The notes: generated by a model not told the origin, from the sequence alone. DNA of 64,000 bases from Bradyrhizobium sp. S69 (GCF_009766005.1 NZ_LMUK01000041.1:1-64000), one strand, 5' to 3'. Positions 1-9,655 are shown, counted from the first letter of the stretch. Translations and numbers: made by a program.

Positions 1-104
1 GACATATGGATGCAAGCGATCCGATCAGACCCTGAAAAAAACTCTTGTGGCACGGGGGCCGTCCACATATGGGTCCCGGCGCAAGGCCGGGACGACAAAC
101 TCCC

Positions 105-650
<546 letters not shown>

Positions 651-683
651 CGATATCTCTCTCAGGATTTTATTTCGTCATTT

Positions 684-2849
684 TCAATTCAAGGGTACGC
701 CCAGCCGGAAAGCATTTTCCACGATGCGCAGGCCGACTTCACCGCCGAGCGACATCAACGACTCCGGATGGAATTGCACGCCGCCGACGGCCAAGGTCTT
801 GTGCTCGATCGCCATCGCGACCCCATCCTCGGTGCTCGCCGTGACTGCCAGCACGTCGGGCATGCTGTCGCGCTCGACATAGAGCGAGTGATAGCGCCCG
901 ATCACGATTTCATGGGGCAGGTTCTGCATCAGCCGGCCGCCTTGCACCTGAACCCGCGACGGCCGCCCATGCGCGGGCTGGCCGAGCTGGCCCAACTGGC
1001 CGCCGAAATATTCGCCGATCGCCTGCACGCCGAGACAGACGCCGAAGATCGGCAGCTTTCTGGCCAGCGCCGCATCGATGGTTTTGGCGATCGCAAAATC
1101 CTCCGGCCTGCCCGGTCCCGGCGACAGCACCAAAAGATCGTAGTCCTTGCTGCTCAACATCTGCTGGGCGTGAACATGCCGGACCACGGTGACGGCGGCG
1201 CCGACCTGCCGGAAATAATCCGCCAGCATATGGACAAAACTGTCGTCATGATCGATCAGCAGCACGCGCTTGCCGGAACCGGTCGCATCCGGCGCGAACG
1301 CCGACAGCGGCTTCGGCGGATCGCCACGCAGCGCCTGGAACAACGCCGCCGCCTTGACCTGGCATTCGCGGTCCTCGGCGGCAGGATCGGAATCGAACAG
1401 ACAGGTGGCGCCGACCCGCACTTCGGCGAGGCCGTCCTTCATGCGGATGGTGCGGATCGTGAGCCCGGTGTTGATGCTGCCGTCGAAATTGACCGCGCCG
1501 ATGGCGCCTGCATACCAGCGCCGCGGCGAGCGTTCATGGTCCTCGACGAACTGCATCGCCCATAATTTCGGGGCGCCGGTCACCGTCACCGCCCAGGCGT
1601 GGGTGAGGAACGCATCAAGCGAGTCGAACCCCGGCCGCAGCATGCCCTCGACGTGATCGACGGTGTGAAACAGTTTCGAATAGGTCTCGATCTGCCGCCG
1701 CGCCAGCACCTTGATGCTGCCGGGCACGCAGATGCGCGCCTTGTCGTTGCGATCGACATCGGTGCACATGTTGAGTTCGAATTCGTCCTTTTCGGAATTC
1801 AGCAATTGCCGGATCTGCTCGGCGTCGCCGATCGCATCGCGACCGCGCGCGATGGTGCCCGAGATCGGGCAGGTCTCGACCCGCCGGCCGTCGCAGCGCA
1901 CGAACATTTCGGGCGATGCCGACACCAGGAATTCGCCGTCACCGAGATTCATCAGCGCGCCATAGGGCGACGGATTGATCCGGCACAGCCGCTGGAACAC
2001 TTCCGCCGGCGAGCGCTCGCAGGGCTCGGCGAACAATTGCCCCGGCACCGCCTCGAACAGATCGCCACGCGCGAACGCCGCGCGCGCGGTCTCGACCGTA
2101 GCCTGGTATTCGCCGGGGGCGTGATCGGCAAATCCCTGACGCGGTGTTTGGGTGTAAAGGCTTTCCGCCGAGATTCGCGGCAGGTCCGCGCTGGTCTTGC
2201 CATTCCAGGCGAAGTCATATGACAGCACCACGCCACGCCCGATGGCGCGGTCATAGGCCAAGAGGCGATCCGGCACATACAGCACGATGTCGCGCTGGTC
2301 GCTCTCGCGCGCGCGCTTCTGCACCAGATCCTCGATCTGGAACACCAGGTCGTAGGCGAAGGCGCCGAACAGGCCGAGCATCGGATCGTCGTTGGAACCG
2401 AGCACCGCCACCAGTTCGCGCACCAGCGACATCACGCTGGCGCGCCGGGTGCGCTGGTCCTCATCGATCGGCGCTGCGCCGCGCACGATATGGCCGGCCA
2501 GCCGCGTGGCGGTTTTTTCCGAGATCACGACGCAGGGCTCGCGCAGCACCTCGCCGAGAAACGCAATCAGCACCTCGCCGCGCGCATTCAGCGCTTGCAG
2601 CGAGAACTCGGAGCCCGTGGTTTCCAGCACCATGGGTGGATCGGAAAAGCCGAGGTCAAAACTCTCGTAGCGGCCGGGTACCGTGGTGCCGGACGACAGC
2701 ACCACGCCGCGGCGGCGGTCGAGCAGGTCGATCAGATCGTCCAGCCGGTTGGCGCCGCCGGTGAACTGCTCCACCGACCGCGACACCACGAGCCCACCCC
2801 GGGTGCGGTATTCGCAGGTTGCGGGAAGCGAGAAGGCTGTCCTGTTCAT
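684..2849 (-). CDS. trpE(G): Fused anthranilate synthase TrpE(G)
   Basis: First enzyme of tryptophan biosynthesis, converting chorismate and glutamine to anthranilate. The 721-residue protein joins the TrpE chorismate-using component (about residues 1-510) to the TrpG glutamine amidotransferase (about 525-721). TrpG marks are the LLIDHDDSF start, LVLSPGPG, the nucleophile Cys605 in GVCLG and the C-terminal VQFHPES. The fusion is the arrangement known from rhizobia and relatives. The ATG follows an AGAGGA site. The gene lies 113 nt downstream of the trpL leader peptide, so it should be controlled by tryptophan attenuation. The trp genes for later steps are not in the window. Confidence 0.96.
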   Translation of the reverse strand: MNRTAFSLPATCEYRTRGGLVVSRSVEQFTGGANRLDDLIDLLDRRRGVVLSSGTTVPGRYESFDLGFSDPPMVLETTGSEFSLQALNARGEVLIAFLGEVLREPCVVISEKTATRLAGHIVRGAAPIDEDQRTRRASVMSLVRELVAVLGSNDDPMLGLFGAFAYDLVFQIEDLVQKRARESDQRDIVLYVPDRLLAYDRAIGRGVVLSYDFAWNGKTSADLPRISAESLYTQTPRQGFADHAPGEYQATVETARAAFARGDLFEAVPGQLFAEPCERSPAEVFQRLCRINPSPYGALMNLGDGEFLVSASPEMFVRCDGRRVETCPISGTIARGRDAIGDAEQIRQLLNSEKDEFELNMCTDVDRNDKARICVPGSIKVLARRQIETYSKLFHTVDHVEGMLRPGFDSLDAFLTHAWAVTVTGAPKLWAMQFVEDHERSPRRWYAGAIGAVNFDGSINTGLTIRTIRMKDGLAEVRVGATCLFDSDPAAEDRECQVKAAALFQALRGDPPKPLSAFAPDATGSGKRVLLIDHDDSFVHMLADYFRQVGAAVTVVRHVHAQQMLSSKDYDLLVLSPGPGRPEDFAIAKTIDAALARKLPIFGVCLGVQAIGEYFGGQLGQLGQPAHGRPSRVQVQGGRLMQNLPHEIVIGRYHSLYVERDSMPDVLAVTASTEDGVAMAIEHKTLAVGGVQFHPESLMSLGGEVGLRIVENAFRLGVPLN

Positions 2850-2890
2850 GTGATCCTCTTACGAAACTTGCCGAGGGAACGCCACACAGG

Positions 2891-2924
2891 ACAAACGAAA
2901 GACCGTCGCGCTGCGATGACGGCC
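2891..2924 (-). terminator. Attenuator terminator hairpin of trpL-trpE(G)
   Basis: On the minus-strand transcript GGCCGTC (2924-2918) pairs with GACGGTC (2907-2901) around a 10-nt loop, followed by a U-rich run, between trpL and trpE(G). A competing pairing is possible: the upstream segment GGCCGTGCGAT, just after the trpL stop, can pair with ATCGCA and ACGGTC in the terminator loop and 3' arm. This is the expected layout of a ribosome-mediated attenuator. The competing structure is inferred by eye, not computed. Confidence 0.75.
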
Positions 2925-2962
2925 TCAAACGATTGGAGAAAATGAAATCGCACGGCCACCTT

Positions 2963-3007
2963 TTAAAAGGTGCGCCACCACAGACGGGTTGGACGGACGG
3001 TGCTCAT
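2963..3007 (-). CDS. trpL: trp operon leader peptide
   Basis: A 14-codon reading frame encoding MSTVRPTRLWWRTF, with two adjacent tryptophan codons (TGG TGG) near its end. Ribosome stalling at these codons when Trp-tRNA is scarce would favour the antiterminator and allow trpE(G) transcription. There is no Shine-Dalgarno sequence: the bases before the ATG are CCCCTCC, and the predicted transcription start is the A of the ATG. A leaderless trpL is known from Sinorhizobium meliloti, so this looks like the same design. The stop is followed by an AT-rich palindrome (ACCTTTTAAAAGGT) that overlaps the end of the frame. Confidence 0.9.
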   Translation of the reverse strand: MSTVRPTRLWWRTF

Positions 3008-3014
3008 GGAGGGG

Positions 3015-3043
3015 TAGACACCACCGGCCACGACCAATGTCAA
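3015..3043 (-). promoter_or_regulatory. Sigma70-type promoter of trpL-trpE(G)
   Basis: On the minus strand a perfect TTGACA -35 box (3043-3038) is separated by 17 bp from a TGTCTA -10 box (3020-3015). Seven bases separate the -10 box from the trpL ATG, which places the start point at the ATG itself and predicts a leaderless mRNA. Confidence 0.85.
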
Positions 3044-3069
3044 GGCGCGGGGGCAGAGCCCGTTGGCGT

Positions 3070-3103
3070 CCCCTCCCCCTTGCCGGGGGGTTAGGGAGGG
3101 GGT
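3070..3103. repeat. Short palindromic repeat (CCCTCCCCC type)
   Basis: An inverted repeat of C-rich and G-rich arms, CCCCTCCCCC and GGGAGGGGG. It belongs to the loose family of CTCTCCC/GGGAGAG hairpins seen again near 42.6, 45.6, 51.7 and 57.5 kb. It lies between the trp promoter and the next gene. No function can be assigned. Confidence 0.6.
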
Positions 3104-3232
3104 AGCCGCAAGGTGAGCACGCCCGGCTACCGCCTCGCATCTTTCGGTGTTGGACGACCCAAAATATGCGTAGGATTTGAGCAAGCCCGGCCAAACCAAC
3201 GATCGGGCTTCGAAGCCAAACGGAGGCGCGCG

Positions 3233-4246
3233 ATGCCGGCTCAGGGACCATTGCAGGGGTTGGGATATGTCGGGTTCGGCTCGGCCGATCTCGATGGCTG
3301 GCGGCAGTTCGGGACCGGCCTGGTCGGGTTGCAGGCGGTGGAGCGCAGCACCTCGCTGCTGGCGTTCCGGATGGACGACCGCAAACAACGCATCGTGATC
3401 GACCGCGCGATGCCGGACGGCACGCGCTTTTTTGGCTGGGAGGTTGCCGATGCCGTGGCGCTGGACCGGCTTGGCGCCCGGCTGGAGGCAGCCCAAGTCG
3501 CTGTGATTGCCGAGCCGCAAACGCTGGCCGATAACAGGCGCGTTCGCAGCCTGATTTCGTTTCACGATCCCGCCGGCAATCGGCTCGAAGCGTTCTACGG
3601 CGCGGAGATCGCCGATACGCCGTTCAGCCCGGGGCGTTCGATGTCCGGCTTCCGCACCGGTCCGCTCGGCGTCGGCCACGCGGTGCTGACGGTCGAGAAC
3701 ATCGACGCGGTGATGCCGTTTTATGTCGATGTGCTGGGCTTCGGGCTCAGCGATTATATCGAGAAGCCATTTCGTGCCTATTTCTTTCACATCAACGCGC
3801 GGCATCACAGCCTCGCTTTGATCGAGACCGGCAAAAACGGCATGCATCATCTGATGGTCGAGATGTTTTCGCTCGACGATGTCGGGCAGTGCTACGACAT
3901 CGCCCTGGGCGAACCCGAGCGGGTCAACGTCACGCTCGGCCGTCACACCAACGACTTCATGACGTCGTTTTACGCCAAAACGCCGTCGTCGTTCATGGTC
4001 GAATGCGGCTGGGGCGGCCGCGATATCGAGCCCAAGACATGGCAACCGTTCGAGATGAAGGCCGGCCCAAGCCTGTGGGGCCACGAGCGCGTCTGGCTGC
4101 CGCCCGCCGACCGCGAAGTCGCGCGCGACATGCGAATGCACGCGGCGGCAAGCGGCCTGCGCGCGCCGGTGCAGGTCATTGACGGCAATTACAAACTCGT
4201 GTCGGGGACGTGTCCGTGGTGGGACGGGGTCAGCGGCAAGGGGTGA
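3233..4246 (+). CDS. VOC-family extradiol ring-cleavage dioxygenase-like protein
   Basis: Probable Fe(II)-dependent ring-cleavage dioxygenase of the 2,3-dihydroxybiphenyl dioxygenase (BphC) type. The 337-residue protein has two vicinal-oxygen-chelate halves. Likely metal ligands by comparison with BphC are His149 (GVGHAVLTVEN), His206 (MHHLMVEM) and Glu257 (FMVECGWGG); active-site His191/192, His238 and Tyr247 also have counterparts. The ATG at 3233 is preferred over the longer frame because it follows a GGAGG site and starts at the usual family position. The neighbours are not an aromatic degradation cluster, so the substrate is unknown. Confidence 0.8.
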   Translation: MPAQGPLQGLGYVGFGSADLDGWRQFGTGLVGLQAVERSTSLLAFRMDDRKQRIVIDRAMPDGTRFFGWEVADAVALDRLGARLEAAQVAVIAEPQTLADNRRVRSLISFHDPAGNRLEAFYGAEIADTPFSPGRSMSGFRTGPLGVGHAVLTVENIDAVMPFYVDVLGFGLSDYIEKPFRAYFFHINARHHSLALIETGKNGMHHLMVEMFSLDDVGQCYDIALGEPERVNVTLGRHTNDFMTSFYAKTPSSFMVECGWGGRDIEPKTWQPFEMKAGPSLWGHERVWLPPADREVARDMRMHAAASGLRAPVQVIDGNYKLVSGTCPWWDGVSGKG

Positions 4247-4285
4247 GCGGCTCAGCTAATACGAGCGTCGTCCCGGCCTTCAAAG

Positions 4286-4410
4286 CTGTGAAACTATTTC
4301 GACGTCATCCTGAGGTGCGAGCACTTGCGAGCCTCGAAGGATGGCCGCAAGCACGGAGCTGAACAGCATCCTTCGAGACGCGGCGAAGACGCCGCTCCTC
4401 AGGATGACGT
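4286..4410. repeat. Palindromic repeat family A, copy 1
   Basis: A long inverted repeat whose ends are CGTCATCCTGAGG and its complement CCTCAGGATGACG, with internal CCTCGAAGGATG and CATCCTTCGAG pairs and a CTGTGAARCTATYTCGA-like flank. It sits between two convergent genes, the dioxygenase and the dienelactone hydrolase. Two more copies lie at about 5.25 kb and 21.6 kb. The structure resembles REP/REPIN-type dispersed elements. Confidence 0.85.
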
Positions 4411-4463
4411 CGGTGATTGCCTCACAACCTACTTCGCCGGGACGACGCACGGGTTTTATAACC

Positions 4464-5138
4464 TCACCCCAAATGCTTCCGGAAAAACTCCGTCGCCCGG
4501 CCCCAGGCCAGTTCGGCGGACTGCCGGTCGTGCACCGACAGGCGCTGCTCGTTGCCAAAACCGTGGTCGGCATCATAGCGGAAAAGCTCCAGCGACTTGC
4601 CGGCGGCCTTCATTCCCTGCTCGAAACCATCGACCAGTTGCGGCGTGCACCAATCGTCCCTGTTAGCGAAATGGCCCTGCAGCGGAATTTTGACGTCCGC
4701 GGGTTTCGCCGCCGCTTCCGGCGGAATGCCGTAGAACACCACGCCGGCGGTGAGTTCCGGAATTTTGGTGGCGCCGATGATGGTGACCGCGCCGCCGAGG
4801 CAGAAGCCGGTCAACCCGACCTTGGCGCCGTTGCGCGCAAGATATTGCGCGGCGCCGCGCACGGTCTGCGTGGTGGCATCCATGAAATCCAGCGAGTTCA
4901 TCTCTTTGCCGGCCGCATCGGTGTCGTGATACGGCACCACCGTGCCCTTGTAGAGATCGGGCGCCAGCGCATCGAAGCCGGCCAGCGCGAAGCGGTCGCA
5001 CATGCCCTTGATCTGATCCTGCAAGCCCCACCATTCCTGGATCACGACCACGCCCGGCGCGTTGCCGCGCGCCGTGTTGGCGAGATAGCCGTTGGCATCC
5101 TTGCCGTCGGGACGCTTGAAAGTGATGCTGGTGCCCAT
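4464..5138 (-). CDS. Dienelactone hydrolase family protein
   Basis: Alpha/beta hydrolase of the dienelactone hydrolase type, 224 residues, probably cytosolic. The family triad is visible: nucleophilic Cys in GFCLGG, Asp in NRDDWC and His in DADHGF. The N-terminal RPDGKDANGYLA and VIQEWWGL motifs are also typical. The ATG at 5138 is chosen because it has a GGAGGAACC ribosome binding site; the longer frame runs back into repeat DNA. It is convergent with the upstream ring-cleavage dioxygenase-like gene; a shared pathway is possible but not shown. Confidence 0.88.
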   Translation of the reverse strand: MGTSITFKRPDGKDANGYLANTARGNAPGVVVIQEWWGLQDQIKGMCDRFALAGFDALAPDLYKGTVVPYHDTDAAGKEMNSLDFMDATTQTVRGAAQYLARNGAKVGLTGFCLGGAVTIIGATKIPELTAGVVFYGIPPEAAAKPADVKIPLQGHFANRDDWCTPQLVDGFEQGMKAAGKSLELFRYDADHGFGNEQRLSVHDRQSAELAWGRATEFFRKHLG

Positions 5139-5247
5139 GGGTTCCTCCGCTGATTGCTTGGGACTGCTTGGCGGCCATTTTGGTCGCTGCCGGGGCGAGA
5201 CGCAATCGGACTTATGCGATGCGATGGCATCGCGCCACACACACTGC

Positions 5248-5377
5248 CGTCATCCTGAGGTGCGCGCGCTTTCTTGCGCGCCTCGAAGGATGGCCGCAAG
5301 CACAGCGCTGAACACCATCCTTCGAGGCTCGCCGAAGACGGCGCGCACCTCAGGATGACGTCGAAATAGCTTCACAG
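5248..5377. repeat. Palindromic repeat family A, copy 2
   Basis: Second copy of the CGTCATCCTGAGG...CCTCAGGATGACG element, here ending with TCGAAATAGCTTCACAG, the complement of the flank found at the start of copies 1 and 3. It fills most of the 334-bp gap between the dienelactone hydrolase start and the fbcH end. The rest of the gap holds only the fbcH terminator. Confidence 0.85.
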
Positions 5378-5418
5378 AGCTCTCAGGATGTGGCGACACT
5401 TGCTCACACTCGAGCAAC

Positions 5419-5445
5419 AAAAAAGCCCCCGTGCGGGGGCTTTTT
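5419..5445 (-). terminator. Rho-independent terminator of petA-fbcH
   Basis: Strong stem AGCCCCC/GGGGGCT with a GTGC loop, flanked by A-runs on one side and T-runs on the other, 28 bp after the fbcH stop. It could work in both directions, but the only gene ending here is fbcH. Confidence 0.93.
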
Positions 5446-5472
5446 CGAATTTCTCTCACAATATCCGAAAGA

Positions 5473-7539
5473 TCAGTGGGCGTTGGCCCAGACTTTCTTC
5501 TTTGTAAAATACATCAAACCGGCAAACAGGATCAGGAACACGAACACCTGCAAGCCGATCCGCTTGCGCTGCTCCAAATGCGGCTCCGCCGCCCACATCA
5601 GGAACGTGGTGACGTCGTGGGCATATTGCGGGACGGTCGCCGGCGCGCCATCGTCAAACGTCACCTGGCCGTCGCTCAGCGGCTTCGGCATCTTGATGGA
5701 ATGGCCGGGGAAATATTTGTTGTAGTAGGAGCCGGCCGGAATGCTGACATCCGCCGGGACCTTGTCGTCGAACCCCTGCAGGATCGCGCTCACATAGTTC
5801 GGGCCCTGCTCCTGGAACTGGGTGAAGAAGTCGAAGATGAACTGCGGGAAGCCGCGCTCATACGACCGCGCCTTGGTGATCAGCGACAGGTCCGGGGGCA
5901 AGCCGCCGCCATTGGCCGCGCGCGCTGCCTGCTCGTTCGGGAACGGTGCCGGGAAGTAATCGGCGGGCCGGCCCGGCCGCTCGAACATGTCGCCCTGGTC
6001 GTTCGGGCCGTCCTTGATCTTGTATTCGGACGCGAGCGATGCGGCCTGCGCCTCGGAATAACCGGGACCGCCGGCATCGGCGAGATTGCGGAACGCGATA
6101 TAGTTCAGCGAGTGACAGGCGGAACAGACTTCCTTGTAGACCTTCAGGCCACGCTGCAGCGAACCGCGATCGAATTTGCCGAGCGGACCGGCGAACGACC
6201 AGCTCTGCGACGGCGGCACCAGATCCTCCGCCGCCCTGGCGTTGCCGGCGCTTCCGGCAAACAGCGCACCGGCGAGCGCGAACATGATCGCCACGGAAGC
6301 AACGGCCGACTTGCCTTTGCTCTTGGCCAGCACGTCCTCGGCGATCGAATTCGGAATCGGCCGCGGCGTCTCGATCCGGCTCAACAGCGGCAGCAGGATC
6401 AGGAAGTAGGCGAAGTAGCAGAAGGTCAGGATGCGGCCGGCGATCACATAGATGCCTTCCGGCGGCTGCGCGCCGAGATAACCGAGCAACACGCAGACCA
6501 CGACGAACATCCAGAAGAACTGCTTGGCCAGCGGGCGATATTTCGACGAGCGGGTCCTGGCGCTATCGAGCCAGGGCAGGAACGCCAGCACGACGATCGC
6601 CGAGAACATCGCGATGACGCCGGCAAGCTTGTTCGGGATCGAGCGCAGGATCGCGTAGAACGGCAGGTAATACCATTCCGGCACGATATGCATCGGTGTC
6701 ACACCGGGATTGGCGGGAATGTAGTTGTCGGCGTCGCCGAGATAGTTCGGCATGTAGAAGATGAACCAGGCGAAGAAGAGCAGGAAGCAGGAGACGCCGA
6801 ACGCATCCTTGATGGTCGCGTAGGGCGTGAACGGCACCGTGTCTTTTTCGGTCTTGACCTCGACCCCGGCCGGGTTGTTCTGACCCGCGACATGCAGCGC
6901 CCAGACGTGCAGCACGACCACGCCGGCGATCACGAACGGCAGCAGATAATGCAGCGAGAAGAAGCGATTCAGCGTCGGATTGCCGACCGAATAGCCGCCC
7001 CATAGCAGGGTCACGATGCTGTCGCCTACATAGGGAATGGCGGAGAACAAATTGGTGATGACGGTGGCGCCCCAGAAGCTCATCTGGCCCCAGGGCAGCA
7101 CGTAACCCATGAAGCCGGTCGCCATCATCAAGAGGTAGATGATGACACCGAGGATCCAGAGGATTTCGCGCGGCTCCTTGTACGACCCGTAATACAGGCC
7201 GCGGAACATGTGGATGTAGACGGCAAAGAAGAACATCGAGGCGCCGGCGGCGTGGATATTGCGCAGCATCCAGCCGTAGTTCACGTCGCGGACGAGGCTT
7301 TCGACCGACTTGAAGGCGAGATCCGCATTCGGCGTGTAGTGCATCGCCAGGATGATGCCGGTCAGGATCTGCACGCCGAGCATGAAGGAAAGGATGGCGC
7401 CGAAGGTCCACCAATAGTTCAGGTTGCGCGGCGTCGGATAGGCCACGAACGAGGAGTGGACGAGGCCAAAGATCGGGAGACGCCGTTCAATCCATTTCAC
7501 GACGGGATTGGTCGGCTGGTAGTCGGATGGTCCGCTCAT
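5473..7539 (-). CDS. fbcH: Cytochrome b/c1 fusion polyprotein of the bc1 complex
   Basis: Encodes in one frame the cytochrome b and cytochrome c1 subunits of the quinol:cytochrome c oxidoreductase in the inner membrane, 688 residues. The first 410 or so residues are multi-spanning cytochrome b with the PEWY motif of the quinol-oxidation site. An internal signal sequence ending near [10 protein letters not shown] (about residue 434) starts cytochrome c1, whose haem c site CSACH is at 472-476. A C-terminal hydrophobic helix anchors c1. The fusion, processed after translation, is known from Bradyrhizobium japonicum FbcH. It lies 69 bp after petA and shares its operon. Confidence 0.97.
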   Translation of the reverse strand: MSGPSDYQPTNPVVKWIERRLPIFGLVHSSFVAYPTPRNLNYWWTFGAILSFMLGVQILTGIILAMHYTPNADLAFKSVESLVRDVNYGWMLRNIHAAGASMFFFAVYIHMFRGLYYGSYKEPREILWILGVIIYLLMMATGFMGYVLPWGQMSFWGATVITNLFSAIPYVGDSIVTLLWGGYSVGNPTLNRFFSLHYLLPFVIAGVVVLHVWALHVAGQNNPAGVEVKTEKDTVPFTPYATIKDAFGVSCFLLFFAWFIFYMPNYLGDADNYIPANPGVTPMHIVPEWYYLPFYAILRSIPNKLAGVIAMFSAIVVLAFLPWLDSARTRSSKYRPLAKQFFWMFVVVCVLLGYLGAQPPEGIYVIAGRILTFCYFAYFLILLPLLSRIETPRPIPNSIAEDVLAKSKGKSAVASVAIMFALAGALFAGSAGNARAAEDLVPPSQSWSFAGPLGKFDRGSLQRGLKVYKEVCSACHSLNYIAFRNLADAGGPGYSEAQAASLASEYKIKDGPNDQGDMFERPGRPADYFPAPFPNEQAARAANGGGLPPDLSLITKARSYERGFPQFIFDFFTQFQEQGPNYVSAILQGFDDKVPADVSIPAGSYYNKYFPGHSIKMPKPLSDGQVTFDDGAPATVPQYAHDVTTFLMWAAEPHLEQRKRIGLQVFVFLILFAGLMYFTKKKVWANAH

Positions 7540-7608
7540 GGTGCGATCCCTAGGGAATTTTTAAAGACGACGCGACGGGTTATGAAACCTGGAAGTCAGA
7601 TCCAAGCC

Positions 7609-8136
7609 TCAGCCAATCTGGATTTTGCTGTCGGAAACGAATTGATAGGGCGGGACCGGCAGGTTCAGGGGCGCTGGCCCCTGGCGAATGCGACCGGAGG
7701 AGTCGTATTGCGAACCGTGGCAGGGGCAGAAGAAGCCGTCGTAATTGCCGTCATGGGCGATCGGGATGCAGCCGAGATGGGTGCAGATGCCGATCACGAC
7801 CAGCCAGTTATCATGGCCGTCCTTGACCCGGGATTGATCAGTTTGCGGATCGCGAAGCTCAGTGACGGACACCGCGCGGGCCTCGTCGATCTGCTTCTTG
7901 GTACGGTTCATGATGTAGATCGGCTTGCCGCGCCAGAACACCTTGATGTCCTGACCGGTGGCGATCGGCGTCAGGTCGACTTCGATCGGTGCGCCGGCCG
8001 CAATCGTCGAAGCGTCCGGATTCATCTGGGAAACCAGCGGCCAGACCGTGGCCAATCCGCCGACCGCGGCGACGGCTCCCGTTGCAACAAAGAGGAAATC
8101 ACGGCGTGTCGAGCCCGCCGAAGACGCTGTCGTCAC
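7609..8136 (-). CDS. petA: Ubiquinol-cytochrome c reductase Rieske iron-sulfur subunit
   Basis: Rieske [2Fe-2S] subunit of the bc1 complex, 175 residues. Cluster ligands are Cys118, His120, Cys137 and His140 in CTHLGC and CPCHGS; Cys123 and Cys139 form the usual disulfide pair. The N-terminus carries a twin-arginine motif (TRRDFL, residues 10-15) followed by the membrane anchor. The GTG start at 8136 is preferred over an upstream in-frame TTG because it gives the standard VTTASS start and has AAAGGG about 9 nt ahead. It is first in the petA-fbcH operon. Confidence 0.95.
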   Translation of the reverse strand: MTTASSAGSTRRDFLFVATGAVAAVGGLATVWPLVSQMNPDASTIAAGAPIEVDLTPIATGQDIKVFWRGKPIYIMNRTKKQIDEARAVSVTELRDPQTDQSRVKDGHDNWLVVIGICTHLGCIPIAHDGNYDGFFCPCHGSQYDSSGRIRQGPAPLNLPVPPYQFVSDSKIQIG

Positions 8137-8425
8137 GATCCCAAACCCTTTCTCAACTGCAGCCGGTAGAACCGCCCCAGGCAACGCCCATTGACCGGGA
8201 GGAGGCTGCCGGCGCCCGCGACCCCCGCGGCGGCATCAATCACCGCTTTGTCCCGCCAATTATGGCAGAACAAGGCAGTCCAGAATCGTTCTATTGGCAC
8301 CCTTGCCGTAAGAGCGCAAGCCCGCTATCGGCTGACATGCGTGCAATGCACTAAATCCGCGCCGAGCTGTGATTTTTCAGTCATTTCATGGGGACCGCCA
8401 GCCCGCCCCGAAGGCCCATCGCAGA

Positions 8426-8896
8426 ATGCAGATCGCACTTTACCAGCCCGATATTCCCCAGAACACGGGGACGATTCTGCGGCTGTGCGCGTGCCTGGAT
8501 GTCACGGCCCATATTATCGAGCCGGCGGGATTTCCGGTGTCCGACCGGCACTTCCGCCGCGCCGGCATGGATTATCTCGATCAGGTGACGATCACGCGGC
8601 ATGATTCCTGGGCCAAATTCGAAGAATGGCGGCTCGACGAGGCGCATCGGCTGGTGCTGTTCACGACCAAGGCGGCTGGCTGCTATCTTGATTATCGCTT
8701 TGAGACCGCCGACATCCTGCTGTTCGGACGGGAATCGGCCGGTGTTCCGGACGCGGTCGCAGCCGCAGCCGATGCCAAACTGGTGATCCCGATCAAGCCC
8801 GGCCTGCGCTCGCTCAATGTGGCGATGGCCGCCGCCATGGCATTGGGCGAGGCGTTGCGGCAAACCAAGGCGACCATTCAGGAGACGATACGGTGA
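8426..8896 (+). CDS. trmL: tRNA (cytidine(34)-2'-O)-methyltransferase
   Basis: SPOUT-class methyltransferase that 2'-O-methylates the wobble base of two tRNA-Leu species. The 156-residue product matches the family length. Recognisable segments are the start MQIALYQPDIPQNTG, the FGRESAGVP motif and the knot region IPIKPGLRSLNVAMAAAMALGE. The ATG at 8426 is chosen because it begins the family sequence; the frame upstream is not conserved in style. Its TGA overlaps the GTG of queE, so the two are translationally coupled. Confidence 0.93.
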   Translation: MQIALYQPDIPQNTGTILRLCACLDVTAHIIEPAGFPVSDRHFRRAGMDYLDQVTITRHDSWAKFEEWRLDEAHRLVLFTTKAAGCYLDYRFETADILLFGRESAGVPDAVAAAADAKLVIPIKPGLRSLNVAMAAAMALGEALRQTKATIQETIR

Positions 8897-9525
8897 GTTA
8901 CGCGGTGAAGGAGATATTTTTGACCCTACAGGGCGAAGGCGCCCATGCCGGCCGGGCCGCGGTGTTCTGCCGGTTCACGGGCTGCAATCTCTGGAGCGGC
9001 CGCGAACAGGATCGCGCCACCGCGACCTGCCGGTTTTGCGACACTGATTTCGTCGGGACCGACGGAACCCTGGGCGGTCGCTACGCCTCGGCCGGCGAAC
9101 TCGCCGATACCATCGCCGCGCAATGGAGCGGCGACCCTGCCCATCGTTACGTGATATTGACCGGCGGCGAACCGCTGCTGCAGGTCGACACGCCGCTGAT
9201 CGAGGCCCTGCACGGGCATGGCTTTTCGATCGGGATCGAGACCAACGGCACGCTGGTTCCGCCGGACGGCATGGACTGGATTTGCGTCAGCCCCAAGGGC
9301 GGCGCCGAACTGGCGCTCCGGCAGGGTCACGAGCTCAAGCTGGTTTATCCGCAAGCCGATGCGCTGCCTGAGACCTTTGTCGATCTCGCCTTCGAGCGCT
9401 TCTCGCTACAGCCGATGGACGGGCCCGATGTGATCGAGAACACCGCGCGCGCGGTGGATTATTGCCTGCGCCATCCGCAATGGCGGCTTAGCGTGCAAAC
9501 GCACAAGACGCTAGGTATCAGGTAG
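8893..9525 (+). CDS. queE: 7-carboxy-7-deazaguanine synthase
   Basis: Radical-SAM enzyme of the queuosine pathway that converts carboxytetrahydropterin to 7-carboxy-7-deazaguanine. It has 210 residues. The cluster cysteines are Cys31, Cys46 and Cys49, giving a CX14CX2C motif as in the Burkholderia enzyme rather than the classical CX3CX2C. Glycine-rich GGEPLLQ is the SAM-binding motif. The start is GTG, overlapping the trmL stop by 4 nt. A queD-like gene follows after about 130 bp of repeat DNA; queC and queF are not in the window. Confidence 0.94.
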   Translation: MSYAVKEIFLTLQGEGAHAGRAAVFCRFTGCNLWSGREQDRATATCRFCDTDFVGTDGTLGGRYASAGELADTIAAQWSGDPAHRYVILTGGEPLLQVDTPLIEALHGHGFSIGIETNGTLVPPDGMDWICVSPKGGAELALRQGHELKLVYPQADALPETFVDLAFERFSLQPMDGPDVIENTARAVDYCLRHPQWRLSVQTHKTLGIR

Positions 9526-9536
9526 GGCTTGGCTTG

Positions 9537-9598
9537 AGAGCGTTTTCGAGCGAAGTGGAAACCGGTTCGCGTGAAGAAAACGCGTCAAAATAAAAGAC
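9537..9598. repeat. Dispersed repeat family R (GAGCGTTTTC...GAAGAAAACGCGTC), copy 1
   Basis: Starts with GAGCGTTTTCGAGCGAAGTG and ends with GAAGAAAACGCGTCAAAA. The ends are partly complementary (GCGTTTTC and GAAAACGC). Further copies are at about 44.06 and 54.62 kb in reverse orientation. It lies in the queE-queD gap. Confidence 0.85.
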
Positions 9599-9636
9599 TA
9601 GAGCCCCGTTCCGATTCTATCGGAACGAGGCTCTAG
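9598..9636. repeat. Near-perfect hairpin in the queE-queD gap
   Basis: CTAGAGCCCCGTTCCGAT and ATCGGAACGAGGCTCTAG form a long stem with one mismatch and a 3-nt loop. There is no U-run after it on either strand, so it is not a classical terminator. It ends 20 bp before the queD ATG and could limit read-through or alter mRNA stability. Confidence 0.75.
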
Positions 9637-9655
9637 ACGGGACTTGGATTTGCCG

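Noticed and set aside
3008..4141. 392-codon minus-strand frame opposite the dioxygenase gene
   Set aside because: Only its last 14 codons (trpL) have a promoter and biological sense; the rest is antisense to a clear VOC-family gene.
5431..7005. 524-codon plus-strand frame opposite fbcH
   Set aside because: Shadow of the cytochrome b/c1 gene with the skewed Arg/Gln/Asp composition of antisense frames.
9598..9636. Hairpin after queE as a rho-independent terminator
   Set aside because: No T-run follows the stem on either strand.
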